Under the pieces are notes generated by a model. It saw only the letters and a program-made list of their open reading frames with translations. It was not told the DNA's origin and ran no database searches. This document shows positions 1 through 8,861 of a stretch of DNA of 64,000 nucleotides, one piece after another (the stretch's first letter is position 1; every line of letters starts with the position of its first letter). Made by a program: the position numbers and the translations under genes. The DNA is taken from the NCBI GenBank assembly GCA_949296455.1, contig CASFOZ010000007.1:1-64000 (forward strand), written 5' to 3'. This stretch comes from an uncultured Eubacteriales bacterium (GTDB lineage Bacteria; Bacillota; Clostridia; Christensenellales; CALVMC01).

Positions 1-69
1 TTTTCCATATAAAGTTAATTGACCTTTTGAAAACTCGAAATATAAAAATTAAGCGAAAATTCTTCCGAC

Positions 70-100
70 AAAAAAAATGGAGCAAAGTTGCCTTTGCTCC
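70..100 (-). terminator. Rho-independent terminator of the tRNA operon
   Basis: A 9-bp perfect stem (79-87 with 92-100) with a 4-base loop is followed, in the minus direction, by a run of T residues (70-77 read as T on the minus strand). It lies four bases beyond the CCA end of tRNA-Leu, so it ends the tRNA transcript. Confidence 0.9.
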
Positions 101-104
101 GAGT

Positions 105-192
105 TGGTGCCGAAGACCGGACTTGAACCGGTACGGTGTAAACCACCGAGGGATTTTAAGTCCCTTGCGTCTGCCGATTTCGCCACTTCGGC
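105..192 (-). tRNA. tRNA-Leu (anticodon UAA)
   Basis: This 88-nt tRNA has a perfect 7-bp acceptor stem (109-115 with 186-192), discriminator A and an encoded CCA end. The anticodon loop reads CTTAAAA, giving UAA, which decodes Leu UUA/UUG. A long variable arm forms a hairpin, as expected of class II leucine tRNAs. It is the last gene of the four-tRNA operon. Apparent open frames crossing this area are products of the tRNA sequence. Confidence 0.95.
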
Positions 193-196
193 ATAT

Positions 197-271
197 TGGA
201 GGCGCCATCCGGATTTGAACCGGAGAATCGAAGTTTTGCAGACTTCTGCCTTACCACTTGGCTATAGCGCC
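197..271 (-). tRNA. tRNA-Cys (anticodon GCA)
   Basis: The acceptor stem pairs 201-207 with 265-271 and contains one G-U pair. The discriminator is U, as is usual for cysteine tRNAs, and CCA is encoded. The anticodon loop CTGCAAA gives GCA. It sits 4 bases upstream of tRNA-Leu in the same transcript. Confidence 0.95.
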
Positions 272-275
272 GTAT

Positions 276-350
276 TGGAGCGGGAAACGAGATTCGAACT
301 CGCGACATTCGCCTTGGCAAGGCGACGCTCTACCACTGAGCCACTCCCGC
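276..350 (-). tRNA. tRNA-Gly (anticodon GCC)
   Basis: The acceptor stem GCGGGAG pairs with TTCCCGC through one G-U pair. The discriminator is U and CCA is encoded. The anticodon loop TTGCCAA gives GCC, reading GGC/GGU. It is the second gene of the operon, 4 bases before tRNA-Cys. Confidence 0.95.
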
Positions 351-408
351 AAACAGATTAATTATTAACCATAATATGCAAAATAAAATTAATTGTTAAT
401 AATTATCA

Positions 409-484
409 TGGTGGGAGTTATAGGGCTCGAACCTATGACCCTCTGCTTGTAAGGCAGATGCTCTCCCAGCTGAGCTAAACTCCC
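409..484 (-). tRNA. tRNA-Val (anticodon UAC)
   Basis: The 7-bp acceptor stem is perfect (413-419 with 478-484), with discriminator A and encoded CCA. The anticodon loop CTTACAA gives UAC, reading GUA/GUG. It is the first tRNA of the cluster, 58 bases before tRNA-Gly. Confidence 0.95.
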
Positions 485-501
485 TTTTTAAATGCTTTAT
501 A

Positions 502-530
502 AATATATCAAATAGAACGGAAAAAATCAA
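502..530 (-). promoter_or_regulatory. Sigma-A-type promoter of the tRNA operon
   Basis: Read on the minus strand, TTGATT (525-530) and TATATT (502-507) are separated by exactly 17 bases. They lie 17 bases upstream of the mature 5' end of tRNA-Val. Confidence 0.7.
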
Positions 531-601
531 CTGTTTTTAAACTGAAATTTATTCTGAGTAAAAAAACCCTTGATTTTTCCGTTTACAAATATAAATTCCG
601 A

Positions 602-1255
602 CTAATCTTTATTTATTTTATACTTTGCGGCAGCAGGTTTTCCCTCTCTTTTTTTAAGTTCTTTGAATACCTCTTTGAGTTCTATACCCTTTTCCTGCAT
701 AAGCACAAGAATATGATAGGTTAAATCTGAAATTTCCATAACGAGTTCTTCATTGTTATTGTTGACAGCTGCAATAATAACTTCGGAAGATTCTTCGCCT
801 ACTTTTTTACATATTTTATCGGTACCTTTAGCAAAAAGATAATTTGTATAAGAACCTTCGCCGGGATTGACTTTTCTGTCAGCGATAACCTTTTCGAGAT
901 TGAAAACTATATCCACTCCTTCCGGCTCTTCGAAGCATTTTACCGGTTTATGAAAGCAAGAATATTCGCCTGTATGACAAGCTACGCCTTTTTGTTCTAT
1001 TTTTAAAAGAAGGCAATCGCTGTCGCAATCTGCGGTAACGGTAAGCACTTTCTGAACATTACCGCTTTCTTCTCCTTTTTTCCAAAGTTTTTTGCGCTCT
1101 CTGCTGTAGTAGTGCGCATAACCGGTTTCCAAAGTTTTTTTAACGGCTTCCTCGTTCATATAAGCCTGCATAAGCACCTGACCGGTCAAAGCGTCCTGAG
1201 CGATAGCGCATATCAAACCGTTTTTATCGAAATTCAAAGTTTTTATAATATCCAT
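602..1255 (-). CDS. hisIE: Bifunctional phosphoribosyl-AMP cyclohydrolase / phosphoribosyl-ATP pyrophosphatase
   Basis: Catalyses steps 2 and 3 of histidine synthesis: hydrolysis of PR-ATP to PR-AMP, then opening of the adenine ring. The N-terminal HisI domain (about residues 1-110) shows WKKGEESGN, the metal-binding DCDSDC and ACHTGEYSC. The C-terminal HisE domain (about 115-217) shows [11 protein letters not shown] and [13 protein letters not shown], the acidic helix of MazG-like pyrophosphatases. The length of 217 aa is normal for the fused enzyme. It is the last gene of the his operon, 10 bases after hisF. I saw no convincing terminator between it and the tRNA promoter. Cytosolic. Confidence 0.97.
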   Translation of the reverse strand: MDIIKTLNFDKNGLICAIAQDALTGQVLMQAYMNEEAVKKTLETGYAHYYSRERKKLWKKGEESGNVQKVLTVTADCDSDCLLLKIEQKGVACHTGEYSCFHKPVKCFEEPEGVDIVFNLEKVIADRKVNPGEGSYTNYLFAKGTDKICKKVGEESSEVIIAAVNNNNEELVMEISDLTYHILVLMQEKGIELKEVFKELKKREGKPAAAKYKINKD

Positions 1256-1265
1256 AGTATCCTCC

Positions 1266-2024
1266 TTAAAGCCTTATAGGCACGCCTTCTTTTGCGAGAT
1301 ATTTTTTAACTTCTTCAATAGTGAGTTCTTTAAAGTGGAAAAGCGAAGCAGCCAAAGCGGCATCGGCTCCGCCGACGGTCAGAACTGTTTTAAAATCTTC
1401 GAGTTTTCCTGCGCCGCCCGAAGCGATAACGGGAATATTTACGGCAGAACTCACGGCTTTTGTAAGCTCTAAATCGTATCCGTCTTTTGTTCCGTCAGCA
1501 TCCATACTTGTAAGAAGAATTTCCCCTGCGCCTAAACTCTGACCTTTATAAGCCCACTCTACGGCGTCGAGTTCTGTTTCTACCCTTCCGCCGTTAAGAT
1601 AAACTTTATATTTACCGTCTTTATTTTTTTTAGCGTCGATAGCAAGACAAATGCACTGAGAACCGAAAAGTTCTGCGCCTTCCGAAATTAAATTCGGATT
1701 TTTGATTGCCGCCGAATTTACGGAAACTTTATCCGCACCCGCTCTCAGAATTTTTTTTATATCGTCCACGGTTCTGAGTCCCCCGCCGACAGTTAGCGGA
1801 ATATAAACTTCTTCTGCTGCTTTCGAAATCACATCGAGCATTATATTTCTTGCGTCGGAAGAAGCGGTAATATCGAGAAAAACAATTTCATCGGCCCCCA
1901 TCTCGTTATAGCGTTTTGCCGTTTCGACAGGGTCTCCCGCATCTATAAGATTTAAGAAATTTATTCCTTTTACAACCTTGCCTTCTTTAAGGTCAAGACA
2001 CGGAATTATCCTTTTTGCGAGCAT
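1266..2024 (-). CDS. hisF: Imidazole glycerol phosphate synthase, cyclase subunit
   Basis: HisF is a (beta/alpha)8-barrel that uses ammonia from HisH to turn PRFAR into imidazole glycerol phosphate and AICAR; AICAR then feeds purine synthesis. The start [15 protein letters not shown] carries the catalytic Asp11, and LAIDAKK near residue 130 holds the second catalytic Asp. [13 protein letters not shown] near the C-terminus fits a phosphate-binding loop. The length of 252 aa is normal. Its start overlaps the end of hisA by 19 bases, which implies translational coupling. Confidence 0.98.
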   Translation of the reverse strand: MLAKRIIPCLDLKEGKVVKGINFLNLIDAGDPVETAKRYNEMGADEIVFLDITASSDARNIMLDVISKAAEEVYIPLTVGGGLRTVDDIKKILRAGADKVSVNSAAIKNPNLISEGAELFGSQCICLAIDAKKNKDGKYKVYLNGGRVETELDAVEWAYKGQSLGAGEILLTSMDADGTKDGYDLELTKAVSSAVNIPVIASGGAGKLEDFKTVLTVGGADAALAASLFHFKELTIEEVKKYLAKEGVPIRL

Positions 2025-2737
2025 TTAGATTTCTCCAGCGCTTCTTTAAAATCGAGATTACCGCAGTAAATCGATTTACCGAGGATTACCCCGTAAATGT
2101 TTTTATTTCTTAGCTTTATAATATCGTCGATATTTGCGACACCGCCGCTTGCTATTATATCGATACCTGTTGCATCCTGTAATGCTTTTGTAGATTCTAC
2201 ATTGACGCCGGTCATAGCGCCGTCTCTTGAAACATCGGTATACACAATAGTTTTAACTCCGGCTTCCGCCATTTTAACACCGAGTTCTATGCCTGTAAAA
2301 TCGGTAGTGTCAACCCAACCTTTTACAACGGCTTTACCGTTTTTGCAATCGAGACCTACCGCTATTTTATCTTTGTATTTTTTTACCGCACGATTAATAA
2401 AGTTAGGTTCTAAAATTGCGCTTGTTCCTATAACGACTCTTGAAATACCTAACTTTTCTATATACATGGAAATTCTGTCCATTGAGCGGATTCCGCCGCC
2501 AAGTTGGACGGGAATATTGCTTTGCTTAACTATTTTTTTTATGATTTCGCAATTAGTTTCGCAGTCTTTATCGAAAGCGCCGTTTAAATCTACCACATGC
2601 AGATATTCACCGCCTAAACTTTGCCACTTGTCCGCAAGTTCGACAGGGTCTCCGTAAACGGTAACCTTATTTCTATTACCTTGATAAAGCCTTACGGCTT
2701 TACCGTCCAAAATGTCGACTGCCGGAAAAAGTATCAT
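2006..2737 (-). CDS. hisA: ProFAR isomerase (HisA)
   Basis: HisA carries out the Amadori rearrangement of ProFAR to PRFAR, step 4 of histidine synthesis. [14 protein letters not shown] carries catalytic Asp8; [16 protein letters not shown] (around 129) carries the second Asp; [11 protein letters not shown] is the phosphate-binding loop. The 243-aa barrel is homologous to HisF next to it. The start overlaps hisH by 4 bases (ATGA arrangement), and the end overlaps hisF by 19 bases. Confidence 0.97.
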   Translation of the reverse strand: MILFPAVDILDGKAVRLYQGNRNKVTVYGDPVELADKWQSLGGEYLHVVDLNGAFDKDCETNCEIIKKIVKQSNIPVQLGGGIRSMDRISMYIEKLGISRVVIGTSAILEPNFINRAVKKYKDKIAVGLDCKNGKAVVKGWVDTTDFTGIELGVKMAEAGVKTIVYTDVSRDGAMTGVNVESTKALQDATGIDIIASGGVANIDDIIKLRNKNIYGVILGKSIYCGNLDFKEALEKSKCSQKG

Positions 2738-3330
2738 TTAAGACCTCCGAAATTTTTCAATATTTTCAATCCTTCTTTTCCGCATTTTTCAGGATGAAAC
2801 TGAGTTGCGAAAATATTATCTTTTTGTACCGCAGCCGCAAATGGCCGTGAATACTCGCAAACAGCGGAAATATTTTCTTTTAAAGTATCCACATAATAAC
2901 TGTGAACGAAATACATTTTACAATTATTAAGACCGTTAAAAAGAGGTTCTTTTCTTATAATATCAATATCGTTCCAGCCTATATGAGGAATTTTAACGCC
3001 ATTGTCGAATTTTACGACTTTGCCTTTGAGTAAAGAGAGACCTTCGCAGAATCCGTCTTCGTAACTGTTTTCAAATAACATTTGCATACCTAAGCAGATT
3101 CCTAAAAAAGGTTTACCCTTTTTTATTTCATTTTTTATTATCTTGTCAAGACCGTTTTCTTTAAGTCCTTCCATACCCTTTTTGAAAGCCCCGACTCCGG
3201 GAAGGCATATATGAGAAGCGTTTTCGATTATTTTTTTATCGGAGGTAATGCAAGCCTCATAACCGAAAAGCGAAAATGCTTTCTGTACGCTCCTTAAATT
3301 CCCTGCGCCGTAATCGAGTAAAGCAATCAT
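2734..3330 (-). CDS. hisH: Imidazole glycerol phosphate synthase, glutamine amidotransferase subunit
   Basis: HisH hydrolyses glutamine and channels ammonia to HisF. It is a class I amidotransferase: the oxyanion strand is LPGVGAFKKGM, the nucleophile is Cys79 in GICLGMQMLFE, and FATQFHPEKCG supplies the His and Glu of the triad. The length of 198 aa is typical. The stop and start codons overlap those of hisB (1 base) and hisA (4 bases), in keeping with stoichiometric production with HisF. Confidence 0.97.
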   Translation of the reverse strand: MIALLDYGAGNLRSVQKAFSLFGYEACITSDKKIIENASHICLPGVGAFKKGMEGLKENGLDKIIKNEIKKGKPFLGICLGMQMLFENSYEDGFCEGLSLLKGKVVKFDNGVKIPHIGWNDIDIIRKEPLFNGLNNCKMYFVHSYYVDTLKENISAVCEYSRPFAAAVQKDNIFATQFHPEKCGKEGLKILKNFGGLK

Positions 3331-3911
3331 TAAAGGGTTCCTTTTGTGGAAGGTATTTCGTTACCTACGATTTTGACAGCCTGCGAAAGAGCTCTTGCAA
3401 AAGCTTTGAATATACATTCTATTTTATGGTGAGTGTTGGTACCGGCATGTAATTTAACATGAAGAGTAATACCTGCGTGATTAACAAACGAACGCAAGAA
3501 TTCTTCGAGAAGTTCTGCGTCGAAACTTCCGCATTTACCGGTAATGTCGGCATTGAAAAACAGATTCGGTCTACCGCTAACATCGACTGTGCAAGTAGCG
3601 AGTGCCTCGTCCATGGGAAGAGTCATACTGCCGTATCTGTTTATTCCGCATTTGTCCCCGATGCACTGAGCGAAAGCTTTACCCATAACGATACCAACAT
3701 CTTCAACGGTATGGTGCCCGTCAATAACCAAATCCCCTTCGCAAGTCACGAGCAAATCGAATCCGCTGTGAGCGGCAAACAGTTGTAACATATGGTCAAA
3801 GAAGCCGATACCTGTTGCAATATCGTATTTACCCTTACCGTCAAGGTTTAAACTCAATTTAATTTTTGTTTCTCTTGTTTCTCTGTTAGAATTAGTTAAT
3901 CTCATTTTCAT
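3330..3911 (-). CDS. hisB: Imidazoleglycerol-phosphate dehydratase
   Basis: Dehydrates imidazole glycerol phosphate to imidazole acetol phosphate using a di-manganese centre. The repeated metal motifs FFDHMLQLFAAHSGFD and DGHHTVEDVGI in the first half are mirrored by FVNHAGITLH and THHKIECIFKAFARAL in the second. At 193 aa it is the monofunctional form, without the N-terminal histidinol-phosphatase domain of enterobacteria. That activity, and the aminotransferase HisC, must be encoded elsewhere. The start overlaps hisD by 20 bases. Confidence 0.97.
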   Translation of the reverse strand: MKMRLTNSNRETRETKIKLSLNLDGKGKYDIATGIGFFDHMLQLFAAHSGFDLLVTCEGDLVIDGHHTVEDVGIVMGKAFAQCIGDKCGINRYGSMTLPMDEALATCTVDVSGRPNLFFNADITGKCGSFDAELLEEFLRSFVNHAGITLHVKLHAGTNTHHKIECIFKAFARALSQAVKIVGNEIPSTKGTL

Positions 3912-5178
3912 CCTCCATAAATCTGCGGTTTATCGCTTCGGCATGAGCCGTTAATCCTTCGGTTTTTGCAATATTTATAATTTTGTCCTTACATTTTTGA
4001 AGTTTTTTCTTCGAATATTTTATGTAACTTATTTTTTTAGTAAAAGTATCTGCGCTGAGTACCGAAAAACTTTTTGCCGTGCCGCTTGTGGGAAGCACAT
4101 GTGACGGTCCTGCAAAATAGTCACCCAACGGTTCAGACGAATAACTTCCCATAAACACAGCGCCGCAATTTCTTATTTTATCGAAAATTTCATTTTGTTT
4201 TTCCGAAATAATTTCAAGGTGTTCAGGCGCAATTTTATTACAAATTTTAACGGACTGCATAATATCCTTAACGATAATTATCGCTCCGTTTTCATTAATG
4301 GATTTTTCTATAATTTCCTTTCTTTCAAGCTGCGAAGATTGGATATCGATTTGTTCCGAAACTTTTTTTGCGAACTCTTCGCTGTCGGTTATAAGAATAC
4401 TTGCGGCAAGCACATCGTGTTCAGCCTGCGAGAGCATATCGGCTGCAACGAGTACGGGATTAGCCGTTGAATCTGCAATCACCAATATTTCGGAAGGACC
4501 TGCAATCATATCTATATTGACGCTTCCGAAAACCTGCTTTTTAGCAGTTGCCACATAAATATTGCCGGGGCCTGCGATTACATCGACTTTTTTAACGCTT
4601 TCGGTACCGTAGGCAAGTGCGGCTATCGCCTGAGCGCCTCCTACTTTATAAATTTTCTCTATACCGCATTCGCAAGCGGCTACTATTGTCAAAGGATTGT
4701 TTATTTTCGGGGAAACCATGACGATTTCTTTAACCCCTGCAACGAGAGCGGGAACAGCGCACATCAAAACCGAAGAAGGATAACAAGCCGTTCCGCCCGG
4801 AACATATATTCCCGCCCTTTTAACGGGCTTTATGACCGAGCCTAATTTATAACCCCAACCGTAAATGAATTTCGTACGCTTCATTATTTTTTTATGGAAA
4901 CGGTAAATATTTTTTTTTGCTTCCCTAATTGCCTCTAAAAGTTCGGGCTTTACATTGAGATAAGCCGCCTTCTTTTCCTGCTTGCTAACTTCGATATTAT
5001 CTTTATTGATTTCTACCGCATCGAATTTTTTTTCATATTCAAAAAGAGCCTTGTCTCCGTTAAGTTTAACATCGGCAATAATTTCCGAAACGGTTTTTTC
5101 GATTTCAGGCTTGTTTATCTGAGTTCTTGAATAAACTCTTTCCAAATTGTCTTTTTCGTAATTTAATATAGGTATCAT
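3892..5178 (-). CDS. hisD: Histidinol dehydrogenase
   Basis: Two-step, zinc- and NAD-dependent oxidation of L-histidinol to L-histidine, the last step of the pathway. Visible family motifs are AGIYVPGGTACYPSSVLM, VGGAQAIAALAYGTESV, DVIAGPGNIYVATAKKQVFG, IDMIAGPSEI and SQAEHDVLAAS. The zinc ligands Gln, His, Asp and His fall in SQAEHD, in the SYSSEPLGDYFAGPSHVLPTSG region and near GLTAHAEAI at the C-terminus. At 428 aa it is full length. It overlaps hisG by 4 bases upstream and hisB by 20 bases downstream. Confidence 0.97.
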   Translation of the reverse strand: MIPILNYEKDNLERVYSRTQINKPEIEKTVSEIIADVKLNGDKALFEYEKKFDAVEINKDNIEVSKQEKKAAYLNVKPELLEAIREAKKNIYRFHKKIMKRTKFIYGWGYKLGSVIKPVKRAGIYVPGGTACYPSSVLMCAVPALVAGVKEIVMVSPKINNPLTIVAACECGIEKIYKVGGAQAIAALAYGTESVKKVDVIAGPGNIYVATAKKQVFGSVNIDMIAGPSEILVIADSTANPVLVAADMLSQAEHDVLAASILITDSEEFAKKVSEQIDIQSSQLERKEIIEKSINENGAIIIVKDIMQSVKICNKIAPEHLEIISEKQNEIFDKIRNCGAVFMGSYSSEPLGDYFAGPSHVLPTSGTAKSFSVLSADTFTKKISYIKYSKKKLQKCKDKIINIAKTEGLTAHAEAINRRFMEDENEIN

Positions 5179-5804
5179 TCTATATTCTCCGCTATAAGTT
5201 TTACAAAAGGCTTTATTTGTTCCGCTTTGGTTTTAAGACTGACTTTATTTACAACAAGTCTTGCGGATACCGGACAAATCTCTTCGAGTATATGAAGATT
5301 GTTTTCTTTAAGTGTTTTACCGCTTTCCACAATATCGAGTATTATATCGGAAAGACCTACAATAGGACCAAGTTCGACAGAACCGTTAAGTTTAATTAAT
5401 TCCACGTTGATTTCTCTTTCCTGGAAAAGTTTTTTAGCGGTATTGATATATTTCGTTGCCACAATAAGGGTTTTGGAAACAGGTTTATTGAGACCGTTTT
5501 CCTTGCCTGCAAGACATAATCTGCATGCGCCGAATTTAAGGTCGAGCATTTCATAAATATTTTTATCTTCTTCGTTCAAAGTATCGCTGCCGCAGACTCC
5601 TATATCGGCGACTCCGTGCTCAACATAAGTCGGGACATCGGAAGGCTTTACGAAAATAAATCTGTACTTTTTATCATCGTCGAACAAAACGAGTTTCCTT
5701 GTAGGCTGTAAAATATTTTTACATTTAATTCCGCATTTTTCGAAGAGTTCCACTGCGTGTTCTGCAAGGCGCCCTTTCGAAAGCGCAATCGTTATTTCAC
5801 TCAT
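5175..5804 (-). CDS. hisG: ATP phosphoribosyltransferase, short-form catalytic subunit
   Basis: Joins ATP and PRPP to give PR-ATP, the committed step of histidine synthesis. The start (ITIALSKGRL), DIGVCGSDTL and the PRPP loop region near ELGPIVGLSDIILDIVESG are typical. At 209 aa it lacks the C-terminal regulatory domain of long HisG and therefore needs HisZ, encoded immediately upstream with a 4-base overlap. Histidine feedback is expected to act through the HisG-HisZ complex (family knowledge). Confidence 0.97.
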   Translation of the reverse strand: MSEITIALSKGRLAEHAVELFEKCGIKCKNILQPTRKLVLFDDDKKYRFIFVKPSDVPTYVEHGVADIGVCGSDTLNEEDKNIYEMLDLKFGACRLCLAGKENGLNKPVSKTLIVATKYINTAKKLFQEREINVELIKLNGSVELGPIVGLSDIILDIVESGKTLKENNLHILEEICPVSARLVVNKVSLKTKAEQIKPFVKLIAENIE

Positions 5805-6988
5805 AATATTTTCTCCGCTTTATCCTGTTCGACATAAATGTATTCGCCCGTAGGATTAGAAGACTTCAATTTTTTAAGATTTTTAACATTCTGTTCGAAT
5901 AAAAGAGAAACGTTTAATCCTTTTTTTCTGTAATCGTAACATATTTCAAAAGCCTTTTTTTCGCTTCCTTTTTTATAGCCAACAAAAATTTCTTTTTCGT
6001 CGCCGCAATCAAGCAACCCTGCATAATCCAAAGCAAGCATAAGGTGTTCCATTCCGACGGCAAAACCGATAGCCGGTAAATCTTTCCCGAATCCTGCAAG
6101 AAGATTATCGTACCTGCCCCCTGAAAGAAGAGGCGAACCGAAATGCACTGAAATTCCCTTGAAAACTATTCCCGAATAATAAGAAATAGAATTAATTAAT
6201 CCTAAATCGTAGGTAACATATTTACCGTATCCGCTTTCGCAAAGCAATTTATCGAGAGATATAAGTCTTTCCAAAGCCTCTTTACTTATTGAATTCAATG
6301 CTTTATTTTCTGCTTTCAAAAGTATTTCTCTGTCCCCGAAAGTTAACGGCAATTCGTTAAGAAGTTCCAAATGTGCTGCGGGTATTTTATATTTTTTAGC
6401 AATTTCTTTAAGACCAAGCATATTCTTTTTGCCGATTACCGAAATTATTTCTTCTTCGGCTTCCGTATCGAGTTTAAGGTCTGAAAGAATTCCTTTTACA
6501 TACCCTACGTTTCCTATATCTATTTGAAAATCTTTTAAACCGGAACTTAAAAGACATTTTATCGCAAGTGTTATGATTTCATAATCCGCATAAAGAGAAT
6601 CCGAACCGATAAGTTCCGCACCTGCCTGATAGAACTCTCTGTAAGAGTACTCTTTTTCATTCATTTTGAAACAATTTCCGAAATAGCAAAGTTTTACCGG
6701 CAATTCTTCGGAAAGTTTAGTCGCTACTATACGTGCAATCGGCAAGGTGAAATCAGGCCGTAGAGCAAGTATGCTTCCGTCGTTGTCGGTAAATTTAAAT
6801 AACTCTTTTACACTGATTCCTTTACTTCCTTCGGTGAAAAGATTCATATATTCTATTGTCGGAGGGGCAATTTCTTTATAACCGTATGACAAAAAAGCCT
6901 TTCTTAACTTTTCTGTAACTTTATTTTTTGCATAACACTCTTTTACAAGAGAATCCTGCACCCCTTTCGGCAATTTATAATTAGTCAT
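5801..6988 (-). CDS. hisZ: ATP phosphoribosyltransferase regulatory subunit (HisRS-like)
   Basis: HisZ is a catalytically inactive histidyl-tRNA synthetase paralogue that activates and feedback-regulates short HisG. Class II synthetase core traces are present: LPKGVQDSL, ALRPDFTLPIARIV, FGNCFKMNEKEYSYREFYQAGAELIGS and GFAVGMEHLMLAL. At 395 aa it is shorter than HisRS; I see no complete anticodon-binding domain, only a short remnant. I start it at 6988 because AAGGAG lies 7 bases upstream and because the longer open frame (to 7051) would run through its own promoter. It is the first gene of the his operon. Confidence 0.94.
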   Translation of the reverse strand: MTNYKLPKGVQDSLVKECYAKNKVTEKLRKAFLSYGYKEIAPPTIEYMNLFTEGSKGISVKELFKFTDNDGSILALRPDFTLPIARIVATKLSEELPVKLCYFGNCFKMNEKEYSYREFYQAGAELIGSDSLYADYEIITLAIKCLLSSGLKDFQIDIGNVGYVKGILSDLKLDTEAEEEIISVIGKKNMLGLKEIAKKYKIPAAHLELLNELPLTFGDREILLKAENKALNSISKEALERLISLDKLLCESGYGKYVTYDLGLINSISYYSGIVFKGISVHFGSPLLSGGRYDNLLAGFGKDLPAIGFAVGMEHLMLALDYAGLLDCGDEKEIFVGYKKGSEKKAFEICYDYRKKGLNVSLLFEQNVKNLKKLKSSNPTGEYIYVEQDKAEKIL

Positions 6989-7006
6989 TATTTTTCTCCT
7001 TATTTT

Positions 7007-7035
7007 AATATAGTTTATATTATATTTTTTGTCAA
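7007..7035 (-). promoter_or_regulatory. Sigma-A-type promoter of the his operon
   Basis: A perfect TTGACA (7030-7035) lies 17 bases from TATATT (7007-7012). Transcription should begin about 12 to 14 bases before the hisZ start codon. The leader is therefore too short for a T-box or peptide attenuator. Confidence 0.85.
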
Positions 7036-7105
7036 TTAAAAGAGAATACATAAAAATATTAAAAAAAACCGTTTATTAAGATAAAAAAATTCTTATAAAT
7101 TTTAT

Positions 7106-7140
7106 GCAAAAAAACGCATAAAATAAAACTTTTATGCGTT
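7106..7140 (-). terminator. Rho-independent terminator of yloU-fakA
   Basis: An 11-bp perfect stem (7113-7123 with 7130-7140) has a 6-base loop and is followed on the minus strand by seven T residues (7106-7112). It separates the fakA transcript from the his promoter. Confidence 0.92.
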
Positions 7141-7219
7141 GAATTATGTATAATTATTCATATATTTTATTTAAAAATTTTTTTGTTCCGACTTCGATAA
7201 AACTCAAATTTATTTAAAT

Positions 7220-8845
7220 TTACTCTATTGAAATCAGATAGAAATAATGCGGCTGACCGCCGTAATAAAGGGCCACATCGAGTCCGGGATAACTCTTTTC
7301 AAGTTTATCTTTGAACTTTTCGGCATCGCTTTCCTTTACGCCTTCTCCGAAATAAAGGGTAATAATTCCGCTTGCGTCATCCACCATTTTGGAAATTACA
7401 TCGCTGCAAACTTCTTCTACGGTTTTGCCTTTTGCTATAATTTTTTTATCGTCGAGTCCTATTATATCTCCTTCTTTAAGGTCGAAACCGTCCATTTTTG
7501 TAGTTCTTATAGCATAAGTAACCTGACCACATTTAACATTTTTAATTGCTTCCTGCATAAGCGAAATATTATCTTCTATCGTAACAGCTTCGTTAAACGC
7601 AATAGCTGCGGCTACGCCTTGCGGTATGTTTGCGGTAGGAACGACAAAGCATTTGTTATCGCATAAGTCTTTTGCCTGCTCTGCTGCAAGAATTATATTT
7701 TTATTGTTCGGAAAAACTATTACATTCTCCGCATTTACGCTGTTCACCGCATTAATAATATCCGCAACGCTCGGATTCATTGTCTGACCGCCTTCTATAA
7801 CGCTGTCGACTCTGAGGTCTTTGAATATGGAAGTTATACCGTCGCCTGCGCAAATTGAGACCATTCCGAATTTTTTCTTCGGTTTTTCTATGGCTTTTGC
7901 AATATTTCTGTTCTGTTCGAGCATATTTTCTATTTTAAGTTTGTCGAGTTCGCCAAGTTCTAAGGCAAATTGAAGAGCCAAATTAGGATTATTTGTATGC
8001 ACATGAACCTTTACCATATAAACATCGCCGATAACGAGTACACAATCGCCGATTTTCATAAGCTTTTCTCTGAATTGGTCGATTATTGCTTCGGTAACCT
8101 GAGGTTTTAAATGTATTATAAAAAATTCCGTACAGTATGCAAATTTTATATCTTCGATATCGGTAAATTCGTCCTGAACAATCATATCTTCGATTTTTTT
8201 CTCGACTACTATTACCTCTTCGGGAATTTCTATACCTGCAAGAACATTATAAAAACCGGTAAAAATACACATTAAACCACGTCCGCCGGCATCAACTACT
8301 CCTGCTTTTTTCAGCACCGGAAGCATATCGGGGGTTTTTTGAAGTATTTCTTCGCCTTTTTCGAGAAGTTGCTTGAAAAATTCTATAAAATCCTGATTTT
8401 TAGCGGCTATTTTCTGCGACTCTTCCGCCATAACTCTGATTACCGTAAGTATCGTACCCTCTTTCGGTTTGGTAACAGCCTGATATGCTACGTCGGCTGC
8501 GCTTTTCAATGCCGTAGAAAACTTTTTAGTGGTTATAGTTTCCGCATTTTCAAGTTCGACTGCAAAGCCTTTGAATATCTGTGAAAGAATTACTCCCGAA
8601 TTTCCTCTTGCCCCTTTAAGTGCGCCGTGCGCAAAGGCTTTTGCGACATCTTCTATAAATTCAGATTCTTCCGACTTGACTTCGTTAATTGCGGAAGTCA
8701 TCGTAAGCGACATATTAGTACCGGTATCCCCGTCAGGTACCGGAAATACATTTAAAGTATCAACCATTGCTTTATTTGCTTGAAGGAGTTTTGCTCCGCC
8801 CGCAAACATAGTTCTTAATTTATCACTATTTATATTTTTAAGCAT
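7220..8845 (-). CDS. fakA: DhaL/DAK2-domain protein, fatty acid kinase FakA (YloV)
   Basis: FakA-type proteins phosphorylate fatty acids bound to a DegV-family FakB partner, feeding exogenous fatty acids into phospholipids. The N-terminal DAK2 nucleotide domain (about 1-200) carries NVFPVPDGDTGTNMSLT, whose Asp residues bind Mg-ATP, and GARGNSGVILSQI. The middle and C-terminal domains, ending in a strand-rich segment with YYGGQPHYFYLISIE, match the YloV architecture. The length of 541 aa is normal. It lies 16 bases after yloU, as in Bacillus. No FakB (DegV) gene is in the window. The ATG is preceded by CAGGAG. Confidence 0.92.
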   Translation of the reverse strand: MLKNINSDKLRTMFAGGAKLLQANKAMVDTLNVFPVPDGDTGTNMSLTMTSAINEVKSEESEFIEDVAKAFAHGALKGARGNSGVILSQIFKGFAVELENAETITTKKFSTALKSAADVAYQAVTKPKEGTILTVIRVMAEESQKIAAKNQDFIEFFKQLLEKGEEILQKTPDMLPVLKKAGVVDAGGRGLMCIFTGFYNVLAGIEIPEEVIVVEKKIEDMIVQDEFTDIEDIKFAYCTEFFIIHLKPQVTEAIIDQFREKLMKIGDCVLVIGDVYMVKVHVHTNNPNLALQFALELGELDKLKIENMLEQNRNIAKAIEKPKKKFGMVSICAGDGITSIFKDLRVDSVIEGGQTMNPSVADIINAVNSVNAENVIVFPNNKNIILAAEQAKDLCDNKCFVVPTANIPQGVAAAIAFNEAVTIEDNISLMQEAIKNVKCGQVTYAIRTTKMDGFDLKEGDIIGLDDKKIIAKGKTVEEVCSDVISKMVDDASGIITLYFGEGVKESDAEKFKDKLEKSYPGLDVALYYGGQPHYFYLISIE

Positions 8846-8861
8846 TTTTAGCTCCTGATTC

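Noticed and set aside
27-361. Two plus-strand open frames of 63 and 94 codons across the tRNA cluster
   Set aside because: They read through three tRNA genes on the opposite strand; no ribosome-binding site or homology.
6988-7051. Longer hisZ start giving a 416-residue protein
   Set aside because: The extra codons overlap the operon promoter, and the preferred start has a proper ribosome-binding site.
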